Shown piece by piece: positions 53,033-64,000 of a stretch of DNA of 64,000 bases. The notes beneath the pieces were generated by a model. It was not told where the DNA came from. It saw only the letters and a program-made list of their open reading frames with translations, and did no database searches. Position 1 is the stretch's first letter. Each line of letters begins with the position of its first letter. The translations under genes were made by a program, and so were the position numbers. The DNA is from Aegilops tauschii subsp. strangulata (taxonomy: Eukaryota > Streptophyta > Magnoliopsida > Poales > Poaceae). The DNA lies in assembly GCF_002575655.3 (NCBI RefSeq), contig NC_053040.3:459902780-459966779 (forward strand), written 5' to 3'.

Positions 53033-55747
53033 TGTAACATCCCAAATTTTCAATTTGGAATGTTATACATAGGTCATTCATGCATATCATATTATGTTGC
53101 ATTTCGTTTCGATCCTCGAAATCCTAAGCAACTCAAGGACCCTTGGAGAGAGTTGGGGATTTCCCTGTTTTCATATTTGAGTTTTATCAAATATTGAAAC
53201 GAGGATTATTGGTTTTAATTATTTTTCTCTCCAAAAATATTTCATATTAAAATATATGAGAGGAGATAATATGACTTCTCCAAAATAATTGAAATATTGG
53301 AGGAAAAATATTAAAATCAAATATTGGATTTTATTCGGAGTTTATTGCTATTTTATTTGAATTAGAAAAATTGCACTTTTTCAAAGTTGCATTTTAGGGC
53401 CAAGAAAATGTTCATCTCGTTCTAAATATTTTATTTAGACGGTGAAAATTTGTTTTGGTATTTTTAGATTTTTTTTATTTTCTAGGATTTATTTAAGTTT
53501 CGGCAAAATTATTTAGAAAAAAAATCTGCAGCGCCCGGCTGGGCCGAAGCCCAACCGAGCCAGGCCGGCCCAACCGCCCCGCGCCGCCGTCTCCCTCCAG
53601 GAGACCGCGACCGCCGCCGCCGTCGCCGAGTCCGACCGGGACTCTGTCCCTGCGCCGCCTTGCCCCCTCCCCAAGCCAGCCACCCCCTCCTTATATACGC
53701 CGCCCCCGACCCCCACCACCACCACCCGACCCGCCACCCGCCGCCTGCCGAAGCCGCCGCCGCCCGCCGTCGCCGTTTGCCGCCGCAGCCGGACCCCGCC
53801 GGAGCCTCGCCGGAGGTATACGCCGCCGCCGCCGTCGTTCGGTTTTATTTTTAAACCAATCCGGTTTTTTTAGAAAACCCTAGTTTTTGTTTTTTAGAAT
53901 AGATCGGTTTTATTTTTTTCCCGGTTTAGTTAGTTAGCGGACGTTCGTCCGTACGTTCGTTTTAACGAACGGTGTTCACTCGTTAGCCGCAGACAGCGAA
54001 CGTTCGTTCGTTAACCTGTTCGTCGGTTTTTCTTTTTCTCGGATTTTCCGCGATTATTTTCGATCGCGATTTCTAATCCGATTTTTGTTTTAGTTTATTT
54101 TTTCGCTCGTTTAACGGAATCAGGCGATTCAAGCGCCTAGATCTTCGTCTCGAAACCCTTCTTCTGTTTAATCAACTTGACCAAGATTTTGGTACTGTAA
54201 AATTTGACTTTAGTTCAGATTAGTAAATGGATCTTGTTTCTTTCGCAGTTTGAGTTTCGTTGCTCCGTTTGATTTGATTCTTTTTGCAAACCGGAGTTCT
54301 TAAGTTGAACTTTCTGGTTAGATCTTCTTATTTGAGATTTACCCGTGCTTCATTGGTTGATTGCTTATGTATGCTATTGTTTGTTTGTGATAGAACACCT
54401 GGAGTGCGAAGCGTGCTACTATGAGTCTCTAGGTTTTGCGGATCATCAGCAAGGCAAGTAACACATTATCATACTCTTTTCATACCCAATTTTTATGCAT
54501 TAGCTCCAATCCTCAAACATTGCATGATTAGGATGTGATTAACATGTGGATTGGGAAGTAGTTGATGAGGTAGAACCTATTGCCCTGTTATTATCAAACC
54601 CTTGGGAGTTACTTCTTCGTATTGCTTATATTGCTATGCTATGCTCGTAGATGTGGTTTGGGTGAGTGAATCAATGACAGATGTGAGATGATTAATTAAT
54701 GGTTCAACTTAAGGTGGCAACTTTAATACACATCTGGGTGGATTGCTTGTCGGTCACCTGGAGAATCCAGTATTGTCTTAGGATATCCTGGAGTACCCGT
54801 GTGATAATCCTAAGGTCCGCCACCCAGGCTCAAAGGGAACTGAGATATTTCATGCTAGAAACTTCCGTGTGCAGCCACAAGCTATTATGGGCTCTAGCAT
54901 AGTTGAGTAAGTTGCATGAGCTCTTGAAGAGGTGGATCAGCAGGTAGAGGGATGTAGGTTGGTATGGTCTGCTCGGAGTAAAGAGTTAATGTTTCTGAAA
55001 GACTGTGTCTCGGTCATCCGTTTCTCAAACACCATGTAGTGCGAGAAATCCAACGGAGGAGATCGAGTCTTGTGGGGAAAAGTGCGCAAACCTTTGCAGA
55101 GTGTACAATCTAATCATGGTTAGCCGTGTCCCCGGTTATGGAAAGTCTTGAGTATCTAGTACTTGGATTATCATATGTATCTCATCACTCTAAATTAATA
55201 TTGTTGGGTTGATAATTACGTCTAATTGGGATTGAGTTGGAGGAACCTTCTCAATGATGTTTCAACTACCATGATAGTTAAATAAAATATATTCCTTTGT
55301 TGTAGGGAAAAATTGGCTTTCTGCAAAACTATAACCATAGAGCTTTCCACCAGCCAAATATGCATGTAGTGATAGCATTATTCTGTTTTTGCTCTACTGT
55401 GTTATATTGCCAGCATATTCCATGTGCTGACCCGTTTTCGGGCTGCAACGTATCATGTTGCAGACTTTTCAGACAAGGAGTAAGGTTCGTTAGGTCGTTG
55501 CCGTGCAGCTCAGCTATGCCGTTGGAGTTGATGGGCTCACTTTATCTTCCAAGCCTTCTGCTGTTATCGTATTAGATGGCCTTAAGCCATATTTATTGTA
55601 ATAAGTTCTCTTTTGAGACATTCGATGTAATAAGTGTGTGATCGCTACTCTGTTATAAATCCTTCGAGTACTGCGTGTGTCAGCATTACCGATCCAGGGA
55701 TGACACTGAAGCACAGAGACTTGACCGTTTGAGGTCGGGTCGCTACA
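53033..55747 (+). repeat. Chromovirus 3' LTR, 2715 bp
   Basis: Nearly identical to 44796-47542 but lacks about 80 bp of GCC-rich sequence near 53760 and has about 45 bp extra near 53920 (GTTAGTTAGCGGACGTTCG). TATA box at about 53688. Confidence 0.9.
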
Positions 55748-55757
55748 GATGCCCTAA

Positions 55758-56181
55758 GAAGGTATTCCTTGTTTTTGTTTTCTGTGTCTTTCACCGATTT
55801 AAATATATTTTTTCGCTGTTTTCCCCCTGTAAAGTTGCAACACAGTAAGTATAGATCCACCATCTGAATTTGCTTATTTTTAGAGGATTTTGTATTGCTT
55901 CTCCATATAGCCAATTTGAATGCAGTTTTTATGAAATCAATTATTTTACTGAGAGGCATGGGAGCCTTCCCTGCTAGCCGCCGCCTCCTCCTCCTCCACA
56001 AAAAGAGCTTTGGTTTTTGCCTCCTGCCGGCGCCGTCGCAGATCCGCTCCTCTCTAGTGGCCCTAGGGCCATGGGGGCACAGTGGATCTCGCAAGGGCCG
56101 GCGGGAGGGCTCATTTTTAGTCGTTTCTTTCAGTTTTTCTAGGGTTTGTGTCCTGCTCAGGAAGACGAGACGGCGGCGGCT
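55758..56181 (+). repeat. GC-rich repeat, left part (split by solo LTR)
   Basis: From about 55960 the sequence (CTCGCAAGGGCCGGCGGGAG) continues after the solo LTR at 57688. It looks like the 5' region of a wheat LINE-type repeat, but I see no ORF to prove it. Confidence 0.35.
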
Positions 56182-57682
56182 TGATACGTCTCCGTCGTAT
56201 CTATAATTTTTGATTGTTTCGTGCCAATATTATACAACTTTTACATACTTTTGGCATTTTTTATATGATTTATTGGACTACCCTATTGATCCAGTGCCCA
56301 GTGCCAGTTCCTATTTTTTGCATGTTTTTTGTATCACAGAAAATCCATATCAAACAAAGTCCAAATGCAATAAAATTTTACGGAGAATTATTTTGGAATA
56401 TATGTGATTTTTGGGACTGGGAATCGCCGCAAACGGAGGCCCACACAGCCCACAAGACACCAGGGCGCGCCAGAGGCCCCTGGCTCGTGGTGGTGGGTTG
56501 TGCCCTCCTCCAACGTCGGTTGGAGCTCTACTTTGGGTGCAAGGAAGCTTATATCCAAAAAAATTCGTGTTAAAATCTCAGCGCAATCGAAGTTACGGAT
56601 CCCAGGAATATAAGAAACGGTTTTTGGCCAGATCTGAAGGACGTGAAACAGAAGAGAACAGAGAGGGAGATCCAATCTCGGAGGGGCTCCCGCCCCTCTG
56701 CCGCCATGGAGACCAAGGACAAGAGGGAGAACTCTCCTCCCATCTAGGGTGGAGGCCAAGGAAGAAGAAGAAGGAGGGGGGATCTCTCCCCCTCGCTTCC
56801 GGTGGCGCCGGAGTGCCGCCGGGGCAACGATCAGGACGACGATCTACATCAACAATCTTGCTACCGCCAACACCAACTCTCCCCCCTCTATGCAGTGGTG
56901 TAACACCTCTTCTCCCCGTTGTAATCTCAACTTAAACATGGTGCTCAACTCCATATATTATTTCCCAATGATCTATGGTTATCCTATGATGTTTGAGTAG
57001 ATTTGTTTTGTCCTGTGGGTTAATCGTGATCTTGGTTGGTATGATTGTATATTTTATTTATGGTGCTGTCCTATGGTGCCCTCCGTTCTCGCGCAAATGT
57101 GAGGGGCCCCCGCTATAGGGTGTTGCAATATGTTCATGGTTCACTTATGGTGGGTTGCGAGAGTGACATAAGCTTAAAGCCAAGTAAGTGGGGTATGACG
57201 TATGGGAGTAAAGAAGACTTGATACTTAATGCTATGATTGAGTTTCACGACCTTAATGATCTTTAGTAGTTGCGCATGCTTGCTAGAGGTCCAATCATAA
57301 GTGCATATGATCCAAGTAGAGGAAGTATGTTAGCTCATGCCTCTCCCTCATATAAAATTGCAAGAATGATTACCGGTACTTGTTATCGATTGCCTAGGGA
57401 GAAATAACTTTCTTGTTGACACAAACCCTTTTTCTCAACGCCTAACTTTTATTATCTTGCAAAGTACTTCTAGTTTTATTCTTGCAAAGTAGTTCTAGCA
57501 TCACTCCTACAAACTAGATTCATACTTGCTTTCGGTAAAGCAGACGTCAAGTGTGCTAGAGTTGTATCGGTGGTCGATAGAACTTGAGGGAATATTTGTT
57601 CTTCCTTTAGCTCCTCGTTGGGTTCGACACTCTTATTTATCGAAAAAGGCTACAAACGATCCCCTATACTTGTGGGTTATCA
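56182..57682 (+). mobile_element. Solo Gypsy LTR with perfect duplication
   Basis: Starts TGATACGTCTCCGTCGTATC and ends ATACTTGTGGGTTATCA (1501 bp). CGGCT flanks it at 56177-56181 and 57683-57687. No internal region or second LTR is present, so the element recombined between its LTRs. It carries a diverged copy of the GC-rich hairpin at about 56446-56505. Confidence 0.9.
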
Positions 57683-57687
57683 CGGCT

Positions 57688-58003
57688 CCCTGAAGATGGA
57701 ATAAAGGTCTCCCCGCCTAGACCCTGTTCCGGCGGTGCGTCTAGCACCGTTGGTGGGCGTGTGGAGGTGTGTATCTTTGGTGGATTTGCTCGGATCTCAT
57801 CGTTGTTCGTCTACGTTCGTGTGTATTCGAGTTGGATCCTTCTGATCTACGTTATTCTTCATCTGCGACGGTTGCTGTTCTGGTGCGCCGGTCCTAAGAG
57901 GCCTTAGCACGACGACTTCCCGACTGTCTACTACAACAAGTTGTGCCCAACTCCGGCGATGGAGGGACGATGACGGCGGTGCGCCTTCGGCCATAGAATT
58001 GTG
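57688..58003 (+). repeat. GC-rich repeat, right part
   Basis: Continuation of 55960-56181 (CCCTGAAGATGGAATAAAGG, CCGGCGGTGCGTCTAGCACC). It ends at CTTCGGCC where Gypsy internal sequence starts. Family uncertain. Confidence 0.35.
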
Positions 58004-58324
58004 ATAGCATACAGTGGGTAATGTTTGATTAAAATTACACAATAATGTTATAGCAGCACATGATGGGATTTGACTACCATATTCACTAACCCCGCCACTA
58101 AAAGTTTCCGTTGAGTTTTGTGTGGATGAAGTGATCAAAGATCGAGGAGGTCTCGATATGAAGAAAAGGAAGAGAAGCAAGATCTCAAGCTTGGGGATGC
58201 CCAAGGCACCCCAAGTAAATATTCAAGGAGACTCAAGCGTCTATGCTTGGGGATGCCCCGACAGGCATCCCATCTTTCTTCAACAAGTATCGGTATGTTT
58301 TCGTTCTCGTTTCGTTCATGTGAT
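58004..58324 (+). mobile_element. Gypsy internal fragment with hairpin pair
   Basis: Matches the duplicated block at 43030-44000 (GTTGAGTTTTGTGTGGATGA, then two AAGCTTGGGGATGCCC-type hairpins, then CAAGTATCGGT). The Athila-like LTR is inserted at its right end. Confidence 0.75.
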
Positions 58325-59823
58325 TGATGGCCCACAAGTATAGGGGATCAATTGTAGCTCTTTTCGATAAGTAAGAGTGTCGAACCCAACGAGGAGCATA
58401 AGGAAATGAAAAGTAGTTTTCAGTAAGGTAATATCTGCAAGTGCTGAAACTGTAAGTAGCGAGTTATTTGATAGCAAGATAATTTGTAACGAGCAAGTAA
58501 CGATAGTAGCAATAAGTATGCAACAAGGTAGCCCAATCCTTTTGAGGCAAAGGACAGGCCAAAATGGTCTCTTATGATAAGCAAAGCGTTCTTGAGGGTA
58601 CACAAGAATTTCATCTAGTCACTTTCATCATGTTGGTTTGATTTGTGTTCGCTACTTTGATAATTTGATATGTGGGTGGACCGGTGCTTAGGTGTTGTTC
58701 CTACTTGAACAAACCTCCTACTTATGATTAACCCTCCCGCAAGCATCCGCAACTACGAGAAAAGTATTAAGAATAAATTCTAACCATAGCATTAAACTCT
58801 AGGATCCAATCGGTCCCTTACGGAATAGTGCATAAACTGGGGTTTAAGTTTCTGTCACTCTCGCAACCCACCATCTATTTACTACTGCACAATGCATTCC
58901 CTTAGGACCAAATATGGTGAAGTGTCATGTAGTCGACGTTCAGATGACACCACTAAGGAAATCACAACATACATACTATCAAAATATCGAACACATATCA
59001 AGTTCACATGATTACTTGCAACATGATTTCTCCCGTGACCTCAAGAACAAAAGTAACTACTCACAAATAATCAACATGCTCATGATCAGAGGGGTATTAA
59101 TATGCATAATGGATCTGAACATATAATCTTCCACCAAATAAACCATATAGTAATCAACTACAAGATGTAATCAACACTACTAGTCACCCCCTAGCACCAA
59201 TCTATAGTTTCGGTAACAAGATTGAATACAAGAGATGAACTAGGGTTTGAGATGAAATGGTGCTGGTGAAGATGTTGATGGAGATTTCCCTCCCCAAGAT
59301 GGGAGAGTTGTTGGTGATGATGATGACGATGATTTCCCCCTCCGGGAGGGAAGTTCCCCCGGCAGAATCGCTCCGCCGGAGGGCAAAAGTTCTCCTGCCC
59401 AAGTTCCGCCTCGAGACAGCGGCGCTCCGTCCCGAAAGTCTTCCCCTTATTTTTTCTAGGTCAAAATGACTTGTATACCAGAATATGGGCACCGGAGGTG
59501 GGCCGAGGAGGCCACAACCCACCAGGGCGCGCCCGTGGGTTGTGCCCACCTGGTGGCCCCCCTCTGGTGTTTATTGGCTCCAGTATTTCTTAAATATTCC
59601 ATAAAAAATCCTCGTGGAGTTTCAACTCATTTGGAGTTGTGCAGAATAGGTGGCCTGACGTAGCTTTTTCAGGTCCAGATTTCCAGCTGCCAGAATTCTC
59701 TCTCCATGTGTGTACCTTGCAAATTATGAGAGAAAAGGCACTGGAATTACTCCAAAAAGCATTATTATGGATAAAAACATTGTAAATAACAGTAAGAAAA
59801 CATGATGCAAAATGGACGTATCA
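58325..59823 (-). repeat. Athila-like 3' LTR, 1499 bp
   Basis: On the minus strand it starts TGATACGTCCATTTTGC and ends CTATACTTGTGGGCCATCA. The GC-rich hairpin is present in a shortened form at 59508-59550. The 5 bp outside is GTGAT (58320-58324). Confidence 0.9.
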
Positions 59824-61840
59824 ACTCCCCCAAGCTTAGAGCTCGCTTGTCCTCAAGCGAAAACCAAAATCGAAAAACATGTCTACATGCTTTGAGAGAG
59901 AGGTGTCGATAAAAACAAAATACGGACATAGAAGCATCATGTTGATTAATATAACAACAACAAATTTAAACATAAAACTTTTATCATTGAACTTTTATCA
60001 TACACTTCCCATGAATAAGTAATAGTTCATCACACAATCGAAGTATAAAGCAAAAACTCTATTGGAAACCAACAAACTATGTTCTCAGTCAACTTTGCAA
60101 CTACAATTCATCATCTTTTCAAGAAGGGTCACGTGTTGGAGCCTTTAGGCAAGTCCACATACTCAACCATCATATAGTCTTCTATCATTGCTAACACTCA
60201 CCGAGTACACATGAGCAAAACATTTCAACCGGACACATAGAAAGATAGGGGCTTATTGTTTCGCCTCCCAACATACTCACCTCAAGGGTGATGTCAAAAA
60301 TAATAACTCATGCTATCTATATTCAACTGGACATATGTGCCTAGATCTTTCCTCACCACATGATGCTTGCCAAAAGAGAAAAATAAAAGGAATAGAAGGA
60401 AAACTTTGACTCTTTGCATAAAAGTAAATACATAAAAGTAAAAGATAGGCCCTTCGCAGAGGGAAGCAGAGGTTGCCATGCACTTATTTGTTTGCATGCT
60501 CAACCCCTTAGTGCAAAAGAACGTCACGTTACATTGCCTCTTAAGATGACAACCTTTATTATGCAATCTATCGCTTTTATTCTTTGTCATCCAAGTTCAT
60601 GCAACGCTCAATTTTCTCTTACACTAAAAGATCTCACATATTTAGAAGCAATTTTTATTGCCTTTTTGCACTGATGACAACTTACTTGAGGGATCTTGTT
60701 CAATCCCTAGGTAGGTATGGTGGACACTTGAAAAATATTTGGGTTTAAGGTTTTTGGATGCACAAGTAGTATCTCTACTTAGTGTGGAATTTTTGGCTAG
60801 CAAAGATAGGGGGCAAGCATCACATATTAAAGGATCTATGACAATAGGACTTTTATGTGAATATAAACATACATAAACCATTACGTTGTCTTCCTTGTCC
60901 AATGTCAACAATTTTGGCATATAATATTTTGATGAGGGCTCACAATCACAAAAGATTTCTAGTATGGTATATTTATATGTGAATCTTCCCTTCCCTTATT
61001 AATTCTTGCATGAGTTGCATCACTGACTAATGCTATGTTTGTTAATCTCTAATAAAATTTTCTTACTTATACTTTTCCTTATGTGGTGTTATCACCTACC
61101 ATAGGATTAGCATATGATCTTATTAATTTATTTCCTTTCTTTATTTGCTTTCTTTCTCTTTTTCTTTTCTTTATTTGCAACATGAAAGTAAAGAAAGTAA
61201 AAACTTGAACTAACTTTATTATATAACTTGCACACGATAACAATGATAGATCACTAAGCAAACTCTCAAAGAAGAAAAGATCGAACTAAACTTTATTTCA
61301 CCTAAAGCAAAAAGATCGAACTAAGATAAACAAAAGCAAAAAGATAGTGGGATGATACGATACCGGGGCACCTCCCCCAAGCTTGGCGGAAGCCAAGGGG
61401 AGTGCCCATACCCGATACTCAGTTCTCCTTTGGTGGTGTCCGTAGGATCCTCCCTCTTCTTCTCGATCCTCATCAGCCAAGCATCTTCTTCCATGTGGTT
61501 GGAGGAGCAGGAAGACATGATGCCTAGCTTGACAAATCTGAGAAACAGCAAGAAAACAGAATAGAGGATTTTCTCCGTGATACGGTGGTTAACAGGTTCA
61601 GGAAGTATATATAGATTTTTTTTATCTTGGAGGACAAGCTTATGGAAGAAAAACGGAGTACGGGAGGTGTCCCAGGTGGGCACAACCCACCTGGGAGCGC
61701 CAGGCAAGCCTGGCGCGCCCTGGTGTCTTGTGCCCACCAGGGGACACTTCCTGGAAGTTTCTTTATTTCCAAAATTTTAAAATATTCCAAAACTGATAAA
61801 GAAATAATTTTTGCAGTTACTTACCGTATCATGTACCTCC
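59824..61840 (-). other. Athila-like 3' non-coding internal region
   Basis: Starts with a polypurine-type sequence (CTAAGCTTGGGGGAGT on the minus strand). It has the hairpin CGCTTGAGGACAAGCG near 59855, an AAGCTTGGGGGAGG word near 61380 and a well-preserved copy of the GC-rich hairpin at 61678-61735. No ORF with a known domain. Confidence 0.7.
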
Positions 61841-62819
61841 TTATTTTGACGATTCTGGAGTGTTCCAGAAAGACTCTTTTATGTGTTCTTCCGGTGTCAA
61901 AGTTTGGATAATATTGCTTTCAACATTAATAGGCGTACCCGAGATATAATGCTTTATTCGTTGCCCGTTGACAACCTTCGAGTTAGTGCCTTCGAAATTA
62001 TTTATTTTGATGGCTCCAGACCAGTAAACCTCCTCGATGACATAGGGGCCATCCCATTTGGAGAGGAGTTTGCCTGCAAAGAATCTAAAACGAGAGTTGT
62101 ACAAAAGAACATATTCTCCGACTTTAAACTCAGGTTTTTGAATTCTTTTTTCATGCCATCTTTTAACTTTCTCTTTGAATAATTTTGCATTTTCATAAGC
62201 TTGGGTTCTCCATTCATCTAATGAGCTAATATCAAATAACCTCTTTTCCCCAGCAAGTTTGAAATCATAATTGAGTTCTTTAACTGCCCAATAAGCTTGA
62301 TGTTCTAACTCAAGAGGTAAATGACAAGCTTTTCCATAAACCATTTTATAATGAGACATACCCATAGTATTTTTATATGTTGTTCTATAAGCCGAAAGTG
62401 CATCATCTAATTTCTTAGACCAATTCTTCCTGGACCTATTAATAGTCTTTTGCAAAGTTAATTTTATTTCTATTGCTAAGCTCAACTTGACCACTAGACT
62501 GAGGATGATAGGGTGATGCAATTCTATGGCTAACATCATACTTAGCAAGCATCTTATGAAAAGCACCATGAATAAATTGTGAACCACCATCAGTCATTAA
62601 ATATCTAGGGACTCCAAAACTTGGGAAAATAACTTCCTTAAGCATTTTAATAGAGGTGTTGTGATCAGCACTACTGGTTGGAATAACTTCTACCCATTTA
62701 GTAACATAATCAACAGCAACCAAAATATGTGTATACCCATTAGAGGAAGGAAAAGGCCCCATGTAATCAAATCCCCAAATATCAAATGGTTCAACAGCAA
62801 GTGAATAATTCATAGGCAT
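61841..62819 (-). pseudogene. Athila-like integrase core and C terminus
   Basis: Two overlapping minus-strand frames. The first (62819-62439) holds the catalytic core: IWGFDYMGPFPSSNG (Asp), YLMTDGGSQFIHGAF (Asp) and HPQSSGQVELSNR (Glu). A frameshift near 62455 moves the rest into another frame, which continues SRKNWSKKLDDALSAYRTTY and the C-terminal SKWDGPYVIEEVYWSGAIKI. All three acidic catalytic residues are present but the product is broken. Confidence 0.85.
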
Positions 62820-63153
62820 TTCTTGACGCTTACCAATATTACCTATTCTTTGGCATTCATCACAAGATGAGACATACGTACGAGCACCCTTGAAGAGAGT
62901 AGGCCAATAAAATCCAGACTACAATACCTTATGAGCAGTTCTATCTCCAGCATGATGCCCTCCATACGGTTCGGAGTGACATTTCCGTAGGATTTGTCCC
63001 TGTTCATGATCAGGTGCACAATGTCTCATAATACCATCTACTCCTTTATAAAGATGTGGGTCATCCCAAAAGTAATGTCTTAAATCATAGAAGAATTTTT
63101 TCTTTTGTTGGTATGTAAAGCTAGGTGGCAAATATTTAGCAACGATGTAATTA
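62820..63153 (-). pseudogene. Athila-like integrase zinc-binding region
   Basis: Contains LRKCHSEPYGGHHAGDRTAH, the His pair, and after a TAG at 62919-62921 the Cys pair in the downstream reading (SCDECQRIGNIGK). A stop near 63154 separates it from RNase H. Confidence 0.8.
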
Positions 63154-63155
63154 GC

Positions 63156-64000
63156 TTAGTCAGGATACCAAGGAGTACTATTAGCAACATTTATTGCAGC
63201 TAACTGCTCATCAGGAAAACTATCATCAATAGGAAGCGGGTCATCAAGCACATTTTCAAGCCTAGACAAGTTATCAGCTACAGGGTTCTCAGCTCCTTTT
63301 CTATCAATAATATGCAAATCAAATTCTTGTAACAAGAGAACCCAATGAATAAGTCTAGGTTTAGCATCTTTCTTCTCCATAAGATATTTAATAGCAGCAT
63401 GGTCTGTGTGAACGGTTACTTTGGAATCAACAATATAAGGTCTAAACTTATCACAAGCAAACACCACTGCTAAGAATTCTTTTTCGGTAGTAGCATAATT
63501 TCTTTGAGCAATGTCCAGAGTTTTGCTAGCATAATGAATATCATTTAATTTCTTATCAACTCTTTGTCCTAGAACATCATCCACAACATAATCACTAGCA
63601 TCACACATAATTTCAAAAGGCAAGTTCCAATTAGGTGGTTGAACAATAGGTGCAGAAATTAAGGCTTTCTTGAGTGTTTCAAAGGATTCTAAACAATCAT
63701 CATCAAAAACAAAAGGAACATCCTTTTGCAAAAGATTAGTGAGAGGCCTAGAAATTTTAGAGAAGTCTTTAATAAACCTCCTATAGAAACCAGCATGACC
63801 TAGGAAACTACGAATACCTTTTATGTCCTTAGGACATGGCATTTTCTCAATTGCATCAACCATAGCTTGGTCCACTTCAATACCTTTTTCAGAAATTTTA
63901 TTACCCAAGACAATGCCTTCATTAACCATAAAGTGGCACTTCTCCCAATTCAAGACAAGATTTGTTTGTTCACATCTCTACAAAACTCGATCAAGATTGC
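63156..64000 (-). pseudogene. Athila-like reverse transcriptase C terminus and RNase H
   Basis: From the window edge: a TAG at 63978-63980, then [39 protein letters not shown], the RNase H start [36 protein letters not shown] and [19 protein letters not shown], closing with [13 protein letters not shown]. The catalytic YxDD part lies beyond the window. Confidence 0.9.

Larger units (their letters stand above)
44796..55747 (+). mobile_element. Complete Gypsy chromovirus (Tekay/Del-like), inactivated
   Basis: Two LTRs of ~2.7 kb, primer-binding site, extra ORF, gag, protease, reverse transcriptase, RNase H, integrase, chromodomain and polypurine tract in the standard Gypsy order. Flanking 5-bp words GATAC and GATGC match at four of five positions. 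Over the first ~230 bp the LTRs differ at about five positions plus a 2-bp indel, suggesting a fairly recent insertion. Six stops and one frameshift break gag-pol. Confidence 0.9.
44657..55757. mobile_element. MITE split by the chromovirus
   Basis: The left part 44657-44795 (CATTGGAGCTTGTGTAAAGG to CAACCATTGGAGATAC) continues after the chromovirus at 55748 (GATGCCCTAAG). It matches the MITE at 26165-26280. Confidence 0.55.
58325..64000 (-). mobile_element. Athila-like Gypsy element, reversed, cut by window edge
   Basis: On the minus strand the order is reverse transcriptase/RNase H (64000-63156), integrase (63131-61841), long non-coding 3' region (61840-59824) and 3' LTR (59823-58325). Phrases such as [20 protein letters not shown] identify the Athila-type lineage. 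Several stops and a frameshift inactivate pol. The 5' half lies outside the window. Confidence 0.85.

Overview
The window is nuclear DNA of a grass, almost certainly a Triticeae species (wheat, Aegilops, barley or rye). The evidence is dense nested transposable elements: Stowaway MITEs ending in CTCCCTCCGT, Tourist/PIF MITEs, a CACTA end, a Copia element with an LTR of Angela/WIS/BARE-like layout, and several Gypsy LTRs starting TGATACGTC. There are also Poaceae-type genes with GC-rich exons. I see no bacterial, organellar or CRISPR feature. Element family names come from recognition and were not searched.

0-19 kb is a gene island full of MITEs. On the minus strand lie a two-exon gene of unknown function (5346-6132, GT-AG intron, three 12-residue repeats), an AP2/ERF-domain gene inside a Harbinger-like element (6365-6949), an intron-less WRN-type 3'-5' exonuclease gene (10026-10748) and a SINA-like fragment (16294-16845). 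On the plus strand lie a TATA-box gene broken by a 5-bp insertion in a 75-bp tandem repeat (12766-13616) and an F-box/DUF295-type gene with an in-frame TGA in exon 2 (17453-18884). Between them is a four-deep nest of DNA transposons (14349-15259) and a 5'-truncated LINE inside a Stowaway MITE (11203-11711).

19.4-24.17 kb is a CACTA end with degenerate repeat blocks. It adjoins a reversed Copia LTR fragment that itself lies in a reversed Gypsy LTR (24.17-26.1 kb). A broken cyclic-nucleotide-gated channel gene copy (26895-27737) follows. At 27.77-32.95 kb a Tourist MITE is interrupted by an internally deleted Copia element with a perfect 5-bp target-site duplication. At 33.1-39.9 kb there are a decayed PIF/Harbinger element, a SINE-like retroposon with a 15-bp duplication, a second, broken AP2-domain copy and unassigned repeats.

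39.9-64 kb is almost wholly retrotransposon: a Gypsy LTR with a non-gag-pol internal region (39.9-44.6 kb), a two-LTR chromovirus (44796-55747) with an extra ORF before gag and six premature stops, a solo Gypsy LTR (56182-57682, perfect duplication), and a reverse-oriented Athila-like element running off the right edge (58325-64000).

The genes form no pathway. Their shared story is mobile-element activity: genes captured, split or broken by insertions. The observations I rate highest are the AP2/ERF gene found twice in transposon-like units, the GC-rich hairpin shared by several Gypsy sequences, and the paired hairpins in a duplicated Gypsy internal region.
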